DNA of 64,000 nt from contig NZ_CP073239.1 in assembly GCF_009670965.2 (NCBI RefSeq), forward strand, positions 1,302,001 to 1,366,000, given 5' to 3'. The notes under the pieces are model-generated. The model saw only the letters and a list, made by a program, of their open reading frames with translations, made no database searches and was not told the origin of the DNA. Source of the DNA: Riemerella anatipestifer. Lineage in GTDB: Bacteria; Bacteroidota; Bacteroidia; Flavobacteriales; Weeksellaceae. Shown one piece after another: positions 44,901 through 54,425 of this stretch. Position 1 is the stretch's first letter; each line of letters opens with the position of its first letter. The position numbers and the translations under genes are program-made.

Positions 44901-47900
44901 GCATTTTGGTCTAGCTTGTTAGATGTAACATCTTTAAGGTCTTCGGCGTGTACAAAAAGTTCTAATTTTTCGTAACGACGCATATCCAACGCTACATTCT
45001 TAAACACTCCTCTAGAGGCGTGTGATGTTTTAGAAAGATTGGTTGCCTTTAAGTAAAGAGAAGCCTCATTTTGTCTTTGTGCTCCAGTAGTTCCACTTAG
45101 TACCTGTCTGTTTATGCCAGGAGGAATAACATAAGGTGGAGTCCCTTTTGAGTTTTCCTCTAAATTAACACTTCCTACATCAAAGTTAGAGTTATCTATG
45201 TTGTAGTTACCTTCCTCAGATTCGTTGATAACTGCAATGTTTTTAGTGAATTTTCTCCAGTCTGATCTTACCAAATCAAAAGTACCAAATCTTAGTGTTG
45301 AGGTTTCGTCAAATCCTTTAAGAATCATTCTCGCAAACCTTACATTATTTAGGATAGCATCACTAGCTTCTCCAGCATCAGCATCAAACTGTTTAACAGG
45401 AATACGGAATAAAAACCATTTACTTCTACTAGTTTGTCCATTTTGGAATTTGGCTTCGGTTTCCTTTTCATCTACGATAAAGTTTTTTCCTAAAACTAAA
45501 TTGGCTTTATCTAAATTGATGGTGTATTGGTTATAACTTTCGCTTTGGTCTAAGTTAAAATCACCGTTGATGTCTTCAGTGTTAGGTGTTTGAGACGATA
45601 CCTCCATTGAGTTGGCTTTGGAGTTTCCGTCTGGATTTCTAAAATATCTGTAACGCTCTACTACCGAAGAAGCTAAAGCACCTTGGAATTGTGTGGAAAG
45701 GTAAAACACGAAGTCGTCTGCTGCAGGGTCGGTAAGATTAGTCACAGGATTGACGAAAGTTGTGCCGAATTTAGTGGCTTCCTGAACATTGTCTAAACCA
45801 TCATAACCTACATCTTGTGCAGTTCTATTAGCACCTTCAGAAGAGAAGGCATATAGAACAGGCTGTTGGTCTGGCTGAGTTCCCCAATTACTTTCGGAAG
45901 TTCTTGCAGGAGCTTCTGGAGTAGGTAATCCGTTTTCGTATTGTAGCTTACCGTCTTTCAGAATATCTTCTGATATATTTCCTAAATGAAGTAGTAATTT
46001 AGGGTTGGTACCTAGCATTTTTCCATCAGCGTAAGGATCCATTAGCCAAAATTCAACATATTCAATATTGGCATTGGTAAAGTTAGACACAGAGATAGGT
46101 CTCATCATACCAGCCCATCTTTCCGCAGTAGATTCGTTGGCAGGATTTAGGTTGTATGGACCTCTTTCGGTAGGGTAGTAGGTAACGTCTAAGGTATTGG
46201 TATAGGTTTGGTCACCAGCAACAAAATCTCTGCTGTTGTAAAGTTCATTCATTCTCACACGGCGTGATGCGTGGTTAGACAACGCATCAGCAGTGATGCC
46301 ATTAGGAGCTTTTCCGCCAACACCATAGAATCTAGGGTCTATATAATACCAAGATAATAGACCTCTACCATAGCCATTTTTAACATCATTGTCTAATGCT
46401 GAATTTCTGAATATAATATCATTGTGGTTTTTCTCCGGTTTAGATGCTAAAGCCCAAAGAGCAGGTTCTTTTAGTGATATTTTTGAAGTGGTTTGGTCAA
46501 AATCATCTACATAGGCTTGGTCGTTAATATCCTTATTTTGCCCTGGGATAAGATACGCTGCTTCTGCTTTAAAATTAAGGTAAGATGGTGCTTCGGTATT
46601 GATGAGCGGAACCTTATCAGTAAGCCTTGTAAGGAAAGGTAACTCGTTATTATACATAACATTCATACCCAACATTGTGTTATTAACTGCTTCTTGCCCC
46701 ATCTGAACTTTTTGGGTAAGAGGTCTTTCGGCATAATTCATCGCAGTAGCCCCAATGATAAATTTATCACTGATTTTTCTTTCCAAATTCAATCCCCAAA
46801 ATCTTCGTCTTTGGGTATTAAAGGTCATTTGGTTTTCTAAAGAGATATTGATGGCTTGTCCAGATTGTTTAAGAGCTTCGTTGATGATAGTTACTTGCCC
46901 TAGCATATAATCTACGGTATAATCTACTCCTTCTGTAAGTTGAGCTCCGTTGGCAGTTACTCGTACGGAGCCTTTAGGCACATTTATCGCCCCTAGAGAA
47001 ATGCCTTGTCCTTGCCCACCTTGGTAGCGTCCTTCTATGGTATATCTTTGTGCCAGAGGGTTTTGTGTAGCTACTTGCTTTTGTTGTTGGTACAATTCCG
47101 AGAATACGAATTGAGGGTCGTTACTCCCTAAAGTACTTGCCATAAAACTACCAAAAGGCTGAGCTTTGGTAAAGATAAGCTTTCCATTGGCAGGGTCTAT
47201 GGTAATGCCATTAACAAAGTCAAATAAACCGTCTCCTAAAGTACTTCCGTTGGATTGTAAGTCATTATTGAGATTGAGCCTGTCCCAATTTAGGAGTTTT
47301 AAAAGGTTGGTGTCTTGTACAGGTGTGTTAGGTAGATAGTTAACTTTACCGTTTTTAGGGTCTCTATAATATACATTGAGGAAGAACTTATCCGAAGTTA
47401 CCCCGTTAGCATTAAGGCTATAGATGTTTTTCATCATCAAGTTCCACATAGGAGAAGTGGTTTTTACTAAAACATTGGGCTTTAGTAATTTGGTTACAAG
47501 AACCGAACTTTCCTCCGAAAACTCTCCCACTTTGTAAACTTGGTTAGAACCATTAACGGTGTAAGAGTAAGAAACCGCTAAGAGCTGGTTGTCATTAAGC
47601 CTTTGGTTTAAGGATATATACCCTAGTTGCGGGTGAAATGTAAATTCATTTTGATTAAGCCTTCTCGCTCTTCTGTTAAAAATGAACTGTTCACCGTCTG
47701 TATAAGTTTCAAGAGTACCTGAAGCGTTGGGAAATGATTGCTGATTGATAGTAGAATAGGCTGTATTAGCATCTCTGATACCAGCTAAGGCACTAATGCT
47801 TTGGTAGAGATTGTTTTGTGTGTTATTTGGATATTGTGCAGAACCTTCCCCTAAATCTCTTACGGCTACTATACTTTTTTGATTTTGTAGGTTACTCGCT

Positions 47901-48952
47901 GTTTGGTCAAGAACCCAAACTTCTATACGAGTGATATTGATTTTAGAATTGATTTGAGGGTAGTTTGCTAAGGCATTGTCGTAATTTTGGAAGAAATATT
48001 GTCCTAAATAATAGTGCTGGTTGTCTTCGTAGTCTATGGCATTTATTTTAAAGGTATTGAGTACACCTCCACCTTGTGCCACTACAGTTCTTGCTTCTCC
48101 TTGTTGTTGAGAAAGGACTAATGTACCGTAAGTTTTGCCCAACTGAAATTCAGTTTTTAAACCAAATAACGATTGTGAGCCTCGCATAAGACTAGTAGAT
48201 AGAGGCATATTAACATTACCAAATTCTACATTCTTGATGATTTTATCCTCACCTGTTCTTTTGCTTTCTCCTAATGTTTTGGATTGTAGGTCTTTCCAAG
48301 TACCCTTTGCACGCCATGCTAGATTAAGTCTATTTTCAAAAGCGAAACCGCTTTGGGTATCGTAGTTGGCTTTTAGTTGTAAGTTTTCGCCTACCTTACC
48401 AAGTATGCCTAGCTGTATTCTCTGCTGAATATTAAATGCAAAATTCTTTCTGTTTTGTGGTAAAATAAGCGGATTGTCAATTCTTTGGTAAAGTCCACCT
48501 AAATCAAAAGAAGCAAATCCCTGTGGAATAAGCTCTATTTTATTACCTCCAAAAATAGTTTCAAACAGTTTGTTCTTTATGTTGATGCTAGGAAGAAGCT
48601 TTTTTTTCTCTGCATCTTTTGGCTCTTTTACATTATTAGCCAAGTCATATTGGAGTGATTTTTCTTGGTAATAATTTCGTAACCCAATAGATTTTACATA
48701 AGCACCATATTCCGAAGGAGTCATTACGATAGGTGTGCCTGTAACCACGTTTCCTACCTTAGGATAAAGGAAATAAACGCCTTCTTTTACATCGTAAAAA
48801 GCCTCATATCGAACAGGATTTGGAAGGCTAAGTTGAGGTTGAGAATTTGGAGTGTCTTTTTCTGTTTGGGAGTAGGTAAGGTTACTAAAGAACACAAACC
48901 CTAAAACCCATAGTAATTTATGTAGGGCGTAATTATGATGATGTGGCTTCAC
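41924..48952 (-). CDS. sprA: Cell-surface protein SprA (type IX secretion/gliding)
   Basis: A 2342-residue outer-membrane protein, the very large barrel that forms the type IX secretion translocon in flavobacteria and supports gliding. The signal peptide ends near SNLTYSQ. Multiple SprA-type features are seen: long Asn-rich barrel segments, a repeated NGxxL-type core, and a C-terminal strand ending SATFTFGGNGM. The start is GTG (MKPHHHNYALHK), five nt behind the ruvA stop, and no ATG in frame is nearby. Length matches other SprA/SOV proteins (~2300-2500). No other T9SS genes lie in the window. Confidence 0.94.
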   Translation of the reverse strand: MKPHHHNYALHKLLWVLGFVFFSNLTYSQTEKDTPNSQPQLSLPNPVRYEAFYDVKEGVYFLYPKVGNVVTGTPIVMTPSEYGAYVKSIGLRNYYQEKSLQYDLANNVKEPKDAEKKKLLPSINIKNKLFETIFGGNKIELIPQGFASFDLGGLYQRIDNPLILPQNRKNFAFNIQQRIQLGILGKVGENLQLKANYDTQSGFAFENRLNLAWRAKGTWKDLQSKTLGESKRTGEDKIIKNVEFGNVNMPLSTSLMRGSQSLFGLKTEFQLGKTYGTLVLSQQQGEARTVVAQGGGVLNTFKINAIDYEDNQHYYLGQYFFQNYDNALANYPQINSKINITRIEVWVLDQTASNLQNQKSIVAVRDLGEGSAQYPNNTQNNLYQSISALAGIRDANTAYSTINQQSFPNASGTLETYTDGEQFIFNRRARRLNQNEFTFHPQLGYISLNQRLNDNQLLAVSYSYTVNGSNQVYKVGEFSEESSVLVTKLLKPNVLVKTTSPMWNLMMKNIYSLNANGVTSDKFFLNVYYRDPKNGKVNYLPNTPVQDTNLLKLLNWDRLNLNNDLQSNGSTLGDGLFDFVNGITIDPANGKLIFTKAQPFGSFMASTLGSNDPQFVFSELYQQQKQVATQNPLAQRYTIEGRYQGGQGQGISLGAINVPKGSVRVTANGAQLTEGVDYTVDYMLGQVTIINEALKQSGQAINISLENQMTFNTQRRRFWGLNLERKISDKFIIGATAMNYAERPLTQKVQMGQEAVNNTMLGMNVMYNNELPFLTRLTDKVPLINTEAPSYLNFKAEAAYLIPGQNKDINDQAYVDDFDQTTSKISLKEPALWALASKPEKNHNDIIFRNSALDNDVKNGYGRGLLSWYYIDPRFYGVGGKAPNGITADALSNHASRRVRMNELYNSRDFVAGDQTYTNTLDVTYYPTERGPYNLNPANESTAERWAGMMRPISVSNFTNANIEYVEFWLMDPYADGKMLGTNPKLLLHLGNISEDILKDGKLQYENGLPTPEAPARTSESNWGTQPDQQPVLYAFSSEGANRTAQDVGYDGLDNVQEATKFGTTFVNPVTNLTDPAADDFVFYLSTQFQGALASSVVERYRYFRNPDGNSKANSMEVSSQTPNTEDINGDFNLDQSESYNQYTINLDKANLVLGKNFIVDEKETEAKFQNGQTSRSKWFLFRIPVKQFDADAGEASDAILNNVRFARMILKGFDETSTLRFGTFDLVRSDWRKFTKNIAVINESEEGNYNIDNSNFDVGSVNLEENSKGTPPYVIPPGINRQVLSGTTGAQRQNEASLYLKATNLSKTSHASRGVFKNVALDMRRYEKLELFVHAEDLKDVTSNKLDQNAKFFIRLGSDAIDNYYEYEASLKYTAKNATSPLDIWPAENTINFNLKEFINAKLRRETAGISLDQRYKDQEYGDSHRAIFTKGRPSLGNISTIVIGVRNTGSDSKDLVLWVNEIRLSGIENKGGYAANANLNFNLGDFANVNANAAISTIGFGSIDQKPTQRQQTQNTAFSINTTVNVDKFLPEKAGMKIPVNYSYTQTIEDPKYNPLNDDVLFNEDPKKDQLKQVVRTYTQQRSFGVVNMRKERVNSDKKPKFYDVENLALTAVYHDDYYRDIYTKKNYRQNLKAYIDYNYNFKPWVIKPFNKVISDTAKIVPYVKWIKEFNINPIPTRFSFRTELDRNYSELEFRNIEALLNGNGSQNFDVLKNRNFFFGWQYNLGFNFTKSFKAEIFSATRTLNDDWAVNTMDTRSIFQNPFKVGRPVLYNHRIQFNYRLPFEHFPYLDFINAELGYGLQYNWNARSTVLLNSANGNLGNVAQNTNNKVATASVDIPLLLGKFKYFKKLDSIRQGRNREIDSLNQVYEKAFANENSRKRFKFKSYRFKNQLSLTQKVMSALTSIKQANLNFNENNGTVLPGILSEPNFFGIGRRGFGGPTSGFLLGSQADIRRLAVENNWVTQSEYLNDPYTQMSNRNVTANIVIEPIKNLRVDVNFLQTYNKMLTHGGFNIDLDGNRANGIQFSFANEMISYSNTEFLLGTTLKNSTDIFNDIKARAREFSRLNSGNLMTDGFVEGYSIANTYVLVPAFRSALSGKSVSMKNPTRPNFPLPNWRLTYSGLRNIPFINSQFEKFDIQHAYTSTYTATGIQSNIDYYNNPNALDVRGNRLNPYVFSQAMFVEEFAPFVGADVTMRNHMQFRAHYNRNRMFLLGLVNQTLTEDSGSEYVLGFGYILKDLKLKLRYKGKSKDIKSDLNVRADFSLRDNKTSIINILKDDAQVTGGQRLLGIKVSADYNMSQNFNIRFFYDQLMTKYKISTAFPLSTVRAGLSATFTFGGNGM

Positions 48953-48957
48953 TTATT

Positions 48958-49542
48958 TTAAATATTTTTCAAAATTTGTTTTACTAAATCTTCCGTTTGA
49001 ATTTCTGGATTTTGTTTCAAAATTTTGTCTGCTAATTTTTCTGACATTTTTTTAGGGATTCCTAAAACTTCTAATGCAGATAACGATTCTTCTTTCACTT
49101 TATTATCAATAACGGTAGAAATATCAGATTCATCTGCTCCAAAATGTAGTACTTTATCCTTTAAATCAATGATAATTCGTTGTGCAGTTTTAGTGCCTAT
49201 ACCCTTTACTTTTTGTAATACAGCACTATTGCCAGAGAGTATGGCTTGTGCTATTTCTCTTAATTCTAGTGAGGAAAGCATAATCATAGCAGAGGCTGGT
49301 CCTACACCATTTACAGAAATAAGTAGGTTAAACATTTCTTTCTCTTTTAGCTCCGAAAAGCCGTACAATAAGTGAGCGTCTTCTCGAATGATTTGCTGTG
49401 TGTAGATTAAAGATTCTTTCCCAATGGAGAAGTGTTTAGAAGTGTTTACACTAACGCTTACAAAGTAGCCTATGCCGCCAGTTTCTATAACTAAATGGGT
49501 TGGGCTAAGCTCCTGAACGATACCTCGTAGAGAATAAATCAT
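48958..49542 (-). CDS. ruvA: Holliday junction DNA helicase subunit RuvA
   Basis: A 194-residue protein that binds four-way junctions and loads RuvB. The OB-fold N-terminus starts MIYSLRGIVQELSPTHLVIE, followed by tandem helix-hairpin-helix motifs (LLISVNGVGPASA and LQKVKGIGTKTAQRIIIDLK) and a small C-terminal RuvB-binding domain. sprA begins 5 nt after its stop, so translation is coupled. ruvC is also in the window but 5 kb away and on the other strand. Confidence 0.96.
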   Translation of the reverse strand: MIYSLRGIVQELSPTHLVIETGGIGYFVSVSVNTSKHFSIGKESLIYTQQIIREDAHLLYGFSELKEKEMFNLLISVNGVGPASAMIMLSSLELREIAQAILSGNSAVLQKVKGIGTKTAQRIIIDLKDKVLHFGADESDISTVIDNKVKEESLSALEVLGIPKKMSEKLADKILKQNPEIQTEDLVKQILKNI

Positions 49543-49640
49543 ATACTGCTAATTTTGAGGTGGCTAAATTAAAGTTTTTTTAGGACTAAATCTTTCTTTT
49601 GCGATTAAAAGAATGATGTTTTTTAACTTTAATATAAAAT

Positions 49641-49674
49641 AATAAGAGAGCCTTTCTAAAAAAGCTCTCTTATT
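49641..49674 (-). terminator. Hairpin downstream of susD
   Basis: 11-bp stem AATAAGAGAGC / GCTCTCTTATT (49641-49651, 49664-49674), 12-nt loop; the following T stretch on the minus strand is interrupted, so the terminator is moderate. Placed 37 nt past the susD stop. Confidence 0.65.
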
Positions 49675-49710
49675 GCGGGGTTGATATTGAAGTAAAAATG
49701 AAAAAACTTA

Positions 49711-51147
49711 TTATCTGTCTTTGTTTATATCAGAAGGAACAAAAGGGTTAGAGTCTATCTCTTGCTGAGGATATTGGTAAATGATTTTAGTGTCATTTGC
49801 CTTAAAAGATAATGGGACTTGGTGCCATGAAGATCTCTTTAAAGTAAGGGATAATCTTCTAGCATCATAGAGCTCTACCCCTATTTCACCATAAAGTTCT
49901 TTTCTTCTTTCTATAAGAATTTCTTCAAAAAGTTCTTCTCCTGTATTAGCAGATTTTACGGCTTTAGGGTCTCTATTTTGTTGTAATTGGAATAATAAGT
50001 CCTTAGCATGGCTTTCCTGTCCTAGTCTGTATCTTGCTTCGGCTTCTATTAAAATCATTTCTGAAGTTCTGATGTAAGGACACGCTGATGCATCTTTATT
50101 GAAAGTAAACTTATAAGTACTATATTTAGTATGGTTATTTACAGAAGGATTTACATCAAATAGTTTTCTTACATCTGTATCAGAGAACAAGTCATATAGA
50201 GATTTGCTGACATAGGTATTACTGTAACCATCATTCTCAAAAGATAAATCTGTAAAAGAATGCGGTGCTTGAGACCATGTGATAGACTGTCCTGCTTGTT
50301 GCCCATAACCTAGTATCCATTCTTGTGAGTCTAATTTTTTGAAACCTTCGGCGTATTCTGCAGCATTAAGTGCAGAGCTGACGGTTCCTCCATAAGCTAA
50401 TTTTGCATATTCTGCGGCTTTTTGCCAGTTCTCTTTTACTTGATACACTCTAGCGGCGATAGCATAAGCAACCTGTTTGTTTACAAAAGCTTTGGATATT
50501 CTACTATATGAAAGATCTGGTAAAGCTGTTTCTAAATCGTTAGTAATGAAATTATAAACTTCTCCAGTAGTACTTAGAGGTTGAGCTTTTGTACTATAGC
50601 TGCTATAGATAGGAACTGCAGGAAGGTCTTTTGCGTACTTATATCCTAGCTGAAAGTCTTGCACAACTTCAAAATAAGATAATGCACGGAGTACTTTTGC
50701 TCTAGCAATAAGAGATTTTTTTTGAGTATCAGCTATGTTAGAACTTTTATTAACACCGTCTATAAACTCATTGCACTGGCGAATGATTTTGTAAAAATAT
50801 TCCCATGTGAATTTAGCTCTACGGTAAATACTTATTCTATTGGTATTAGAATAGTCCCCCGCAAACCAGTTGCTGGGAACGATGAAATCCTCTCCTCTAA
50901 CTGTTCTTGCGAAATAAACGCTTCCTAAATTTGTAGCATCTACGGTTGTACTGATATAGGTTTCGTTATCTCCTCTTAGAAGGCTTGTGATTCCTGTAAG
51001 GTTAGCTTCTGCGTTTTCTATACTTGCAAAAACTAGGCTTGGGCTAATTTCGTTTGTGGGTTGAGGTTCGTCCAAATATCTCTGGCAAGAGACGCTTCCT
51101 AGTAGTAGAGAAGCTAGAGCTAAAGTTTTTAATTTATTTAGTTTCAT
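49711..51147 (-). CDS. SusD/RagB family nutrient-binding lipoprotein
   Basis: A 478-residue surface lipoprotein with lipobox VSC (Cys21), the start of the mature protein (YLDEPQPTNEISP) typical of SusD, and TPR-like helices in the middle. The C-terminal segment EILIERRKELYGEIGVELYDARRLS is a SusD signature. It caps the SusC barrel and captures ligand at the cell surface. The ligand is unknown: no glycoside hydrolase, peptidase or sensor is adjacent. It lies 14 nt downstream of susC. Confidence 0.93.
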   Translation of the reverse strand: MKLNKLKTLALASLLLGSVSCQRYLDEPQPTNEISPSLVFASIENAEANLTGITSLLRGDNETYISTTVDATNLGSVYFARTVRGEDFIVPSNWFAGDYSNTNRISIYRRAKFTWEYFYKIIRQCNEFIDGVNKSSNIADTQKKSLIARAKVLRALSYFEVVQDFQLGYKYAKDLPAVPIYSSYSTKAQPLSTTGEVYNFITNDLETALPDLSYSRISKAFVNKQVAYAIAARVYQVKENWQKAAEYAKLAYGGTVSSALNAAEYAEGFKKLDSQEWILGYGQQAGQSITWSQAPHSFTDLSFENDGYSNTYVSKSLYDLFSDTDVRKLFDVNPSVNNHTKYSTYKFTFNKDASACPYIRTSEMILIEAEARYRLGQESHAKDLLFQLQQNRDPKAVKSANTGEELFEEILIERRKELYGEIGVELYDARRLSLTLKRSSWHQVPLSFKANDTKIIYQYPQQEIDSNPFVPSDINKDR

Positions 51148-51161
51148 TTGTTTTAAAATTT

Positions 51162-54092
51162 TTAAAGTTCAAGTTTAAGTCCGAATGATATGGTTTTTAA
51201 ATTAGAAGTTCTGTTGTTAGTAAGACCAGTTAGAGCTTGTTCTGGGTCTATATTCTTACGGGTTTGCCACGTAAATAAGTTATCTGCTTGTAAAAATAGT
51301 CTTAAGCTCTTTAATCCTATTTTTTCGCTGTCTTCTTTATTAAAATTATAACCTATGTTTAGAGCTTTTAATCTTACATAGTCATTTTTAAATAAGAATC
51401 TAGAAGATTGTTGATTTTCTTGTAATGTGGTATAGCTCAATCTAGGAACATCTGTAACATCACCTGGTTTCTGCCATCTTCTTTCTAAATCTACACTCTT
51501 AGAATATCCATCAAATTTCCCACTCATTAGTCTAGCATAGTCCCCATCATAGATATAAGAACCGAAGCTGAAATTAACGAGTGCATTTAGATCAAAATTT
51601 TTATATTTGAGATAGTTGTTTAAACCTCCTATTACAAAAGGTAAAGAACTACGATTGTAATAGCGTGTCGCTTCGGAATAACTTTCTGTAGTTACTTTGG
51701 TTACCTTTCCGTTAGCGTCGGTTACATCTTTATACCATAGTGGGTTACCATTGTCAGGGTTTACGCCTGCATACTCTTGTATATAGAAGTCATAGAGAGA
51801 TCTACCAACTTCCCATCTTTTGAGAGCTGCTACAGTTTGAGGTTTGTTATCAGCACTTAGGGCAAGGATTTTATTTCTGTCGAAAGAGAAATTTAAGCCG
51901 GTATCCCATCTAAAGTTAGCAGTTCTTACATTTTTTGTGTTGATGCTAAATTCCCAGCCATAGTTTCTTAGTTTTCCTATGTTTGTAGTTATAGAGGTAG
52001 CACCAGTAGAACCAGCAGTTACAAGAGGTCCAACTAAATCTACAGAACGCTTATCATAATAATCTACATTAAGATTAACTCTATTTTGGAATAACCCTAA
52101 TTCTATCCCTGCATTAAAAGACGCTGTTTTTTCCCATGTAAGAAAAGCATCTTTAGGTGAAGATAATATTACACCTATATTAGAACCTACAGAGTATCCA
52201 CTAAGATAAGTACTAAGATAAGGGAAATAATTTTTTACTCCGTCAGCGTCTGTAAAATCATTGTTACCTAGCTCTCCGTAAGATGATTTTAGTTTTAAGA
52301 AACTGATGGTTTTGTTTCCTTTAAGGAAGTTTTCTTCACTTACGATATAAGCACCACCTACAGAGAAGAAGTTACCCCATCTGGTTTCCTTACTAAATAC
52401 ACTAGAACCATCTCTACGGAAAGACCCTTCTACGAAATATTTTTCTTTGTAGTTGTAGCTCGCTCTTCCAAGTAACCCGACCAATCTCTGTTGAAGAGGG
52501 TAACCAGAAACTGAACTAGGACTAGTGGCTCCACTAAGTGTTTCTATTCCAGAGAATAAACCTACTCCCATAGCACTCATATAGTCGTATGTTCTGTCAA
52601 AAGTTTCTACGATAGCATCAGCTGTTAGGTTGTGATTTCCTAGTTGTTTGTTATAGTTAAGGGAGTTTACAAAGTTTTTGGTACTTGCAATATCCCTTCT
52701 GCCTATTACTGCCCCTCCCTGTGCGGCATAGTCTCCAAATCTATTATTTCTATAATTGTGGTTGTTATAATTGTTCTGTTCCAAAGAGTAGTTAGAACGG
52801 AATGATAAATCTTTGGAGAAATCTATTTTTACAAAACCGTTTAAAGTAAGGGTGTTTACTCTGTAAAGATAGGTGTTGTCGTAAAGGTATCCAAGAGGGT
52901 TCACATTTCTACTAAAAGGTCTTTGGGAGTTAAGTACACTTGGGCTTCCTGCTCCATAGTCGTAGCTTAGATTGCCTTTGTCGTCATATACAAGGTTACC
53001 GTCAGAATCTCTTTTATGCACTGGATAAACCGAAGACAGAGTGTATATACTATTTATAGGGGAACCATAGGCTGTCCCTGATTGGGCTGGAATATTTCTT
53101 TTATGAGATATGTAGGCAGTGTTTAAACCTGCTGTTAACCATGGTTTTATCTTGGTTTCTAGATTTAACCTAGTTGAAAATCTTTCAAAATTAGTGGTCT
53201 TAACAGAACCTTCCTGCTTTAGATAGTTTACACTTAGGAAATAGTTGCTTTGGTCTGTTCCTCCAGAAACAGTAGCGCTGGTTTCACTTCTTTCCGCAGA
53301 ACGATTAAGTAAATAGTCAGCCCAATTGGTGTTCCATAAAAGTTGAGCACCTGGCACTAGCTGTCCGTTAGCGTCTATAGGAGTTTTAACATTGTATGGG
53401 TTATACTGTAGCAATGGAATAACTTCAGCAGAGGCTTGAGCTCCTGCTAAATCTGTAGCTACTCCGTTTGCTACTTTAGAATTTCTTAATGCCTCCCAAG
53501 TGTAATTTAGGTATCTATTATTGTCTATCAATGGGTAAAGTTGATTAACTGGAGCTGCGTATCCTAAAGAAGATTGCACTGTAACTCTAGGAGCTCCTTT
53601 TCTACCTTTTTTTGTAGTTACTAATATAACACCATTAGCACCTCTAGAACCGTATAATGAGGTTGCAGAACCATCTTTCAGTACATTGATGCTCTCTATT
53701 TCCTCTTGAGATATGTTAGATAAACTCCCCGAATATTGAGCACCATCTACGATGATTAGTGGGTCTGAGCTCGCATTGATAGAGCCGATACCTCTCACTC
53801 GTATAGTAGGTGTAGCTCCTGGTGTAGAAGAGCCTATGATGTTAACACCTGGTACACTCCCTTGTATCGCTGTTGCGATATTAGAAGTTTGTTGAGTGGA
53901 CAATACATCTTTCCCTACGCTAGACACGGAGCCTACTATAGCTTTGGCTTTTTGTTTGCCATAGGCTACTATTACCACTTCTTCGATAGCTCTCGTTTTT
54001 GTGCTATCTTTTACCTTTACTTGTGCTTGTATATTATTTCCAAGCACTAAAAACAGACCTAATGCTCCTGCATTTAGTAGTTTCCTTTTCAT
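51162..54092 (-). CDS. SusC/RagA family TonB-linked outer-membrane transporter
   Basis: A 976-residue TonB-dependent transporter. After the signal peptide (MKRKLLNAGALGLFLVLGNNIQA) it goes directly into the TonB-box-like/plug region (EEVVIVAYGKQKAKAIVGSV, VRGIGSINASSDPLIIVDGAQ), with GSRGANGVILVTTKKG as the SusC signature, then the barrel. It lacks the N-terminal carboxypeptidase-like domain common in SusC proteins. It pairs with the downstream SusD, and is divergent from an Lrp/AsnC regulator. Its leader carries a terminator-like hairpin and a small reading frame. Confidence 0.93.
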   Translation of the reverse strand: MKRKLLNAGALGLFLVLGNNIQAQVKVKDSTKTRAIEEVVIVAYGKQKAKAIVGSVSSVGKDVLSTQQTSNIATAIQGSVPGVNIIGSSTPGATPTIRVRGIGSINASSDPLIIVDGAQYSGSLSNISQEEIESINVLKDGSATSLYGSRGANGVILVTTKKGRKGAPRVTVQSSLGYAAPVNQLYPLIDNNRYLNYTWEALRNSKVANGVATDLAGAQASAEVIPLLQYNPYNVKTPIDANGQLVPGAQLLWNTNWADYLLNRSAERSETSATVSGGTDQSNYFLSVNYLKQEGSVKTTNFERFSTRLNLETKIKPWLTAGLNTAYISHKRNIPAQSGTAYGSPINSIYTLSSVYPVHKRDSDGNLVYDDKGNLSYDYGAGSPSVLNSQRPFSRNVNPLGYLYDNTYLYRVNTLTLNGFVKIDFSKDLSFRSNYSLEQNNYNNHNYRNNRFGDYAAQGGAVIGRRDIASTKNFVNSLNYNKQLGNHNLTADAIVETFDRTYDYMSAMGVGLFSGIETLSGATSPSSVSGYPLQQRLVGLLGRASYNYKEKYFVEGSFRRDGSSVFSKETRWGNFFSVGGAYIVSEENFLKGNKTISFLKLKSSYGELGNNDFTDADGVKNYFPYLSTYLSGYSVGSNIGVILSSPKDAFLTWEKTASFNAGIELGLFQNRVNLNVDYYDKRSVDLVGPLVTAGSTGATSITTNIGKLRNYGWEFSINTKNVRTANFRWDTGLNFSFDRNKILALSADNKPQTVAALKRWEVGRSLYDFYIQEYAGVNPDNGNPLWYKDVTDANGKVTKVTTESYSEATRYYNRSSLPFVIGGLNNYLKYKNFDLNALVNFSFGSYIYDGDYARLMSGKFDGYSKSVDLERRWQKPGDVTDVPRLSYTTLQENQQSSRFLFKNDYVRLKALNIGYNFNKEDSEKIGLKSLRLFLQADNLFTWQTRKNIDPEQALTGLTNNRTSNLKTISFGLKLEL

Positions 54093-54131
54093 AAGTTGTA
54101 TAATTTTTTATTTTTTTAAACTTCAAAATAA

Positions 54132-54160
54132 AAGGCCTTAAACATTGTGTTTAAAGCCTT
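54132..54160 (-). promoter_or_regulatory. Terminator-like hairpin in the susC leader (possible attenuator)
   Basis: 13-bp stem with one G-U pair (54132-54144 and 54148-54160) and a 3-nt loop, followed on the minus strand by UUAUUUU and ending ~40 nt before the susC ATG. A hairpin with U tract here would cut transcription before susC unless read through. No riboswitch class is recognised. Confidence 0.55.
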
Positions 54161-54195
54161 CCGTCGGAACTGAAATATTATCAACTAAAAACTTC

Positions 54196-54237
54196 TCACA
54201 CAAATAATGCCGTTTGTTTTCTCTTCATCATGGTCAT
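54196..54237 (-). CDS. Possible leader peptide upstream of susC
   Basis: A 13-codon frame (reading MTMMKRKQTALFV) that ends 36 nt before the terminator-like hairpin in the susC leader. An in-frame ATG 16 codons further upstream (54285) would make it 29 residues. No run of a single regulatory amino acid is seen, although three of 13 codons are Met. No clear ribosome-binding signal. Position is what makes it interesting; translation is unproven. Confidence 0.3.
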   Translation of the reverse strand: MTMMKRKQTALFV

Positions 54238-54417
54238 GATAAAAAGAAATAGGTGAGGGTTTTTATTGATAGTGTTGTATAACATTATTGTAACTGGTAA
54301 CTGATTATTTACACTGCAAAATTATATCATATTGAAATAAAAAACCTAATTATTGCTTAATAAAAGATATTAAATTTATTTTTGTTGTATTTTTTAGTTT
54401 ATTTTTCTTTTACTTTG

Positions 54418-54425
54418 TATATTTG
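54418..54425 (+). promoter_or_regulatory. -7 box (TATATTTG) for lrp
   Basis: Exact TAnnTTTG, 23 nt before the ATG at 54449. Confidence 0.55.

Noticed and set aside
41924..48952. Mobile element or non-ribosomal synthetase because of the very long reading frame.
   Set aside because: Signal peptide, length and barrel-like Asn-rich sequence fit SprA; there are no condensation or adenylation motifs.
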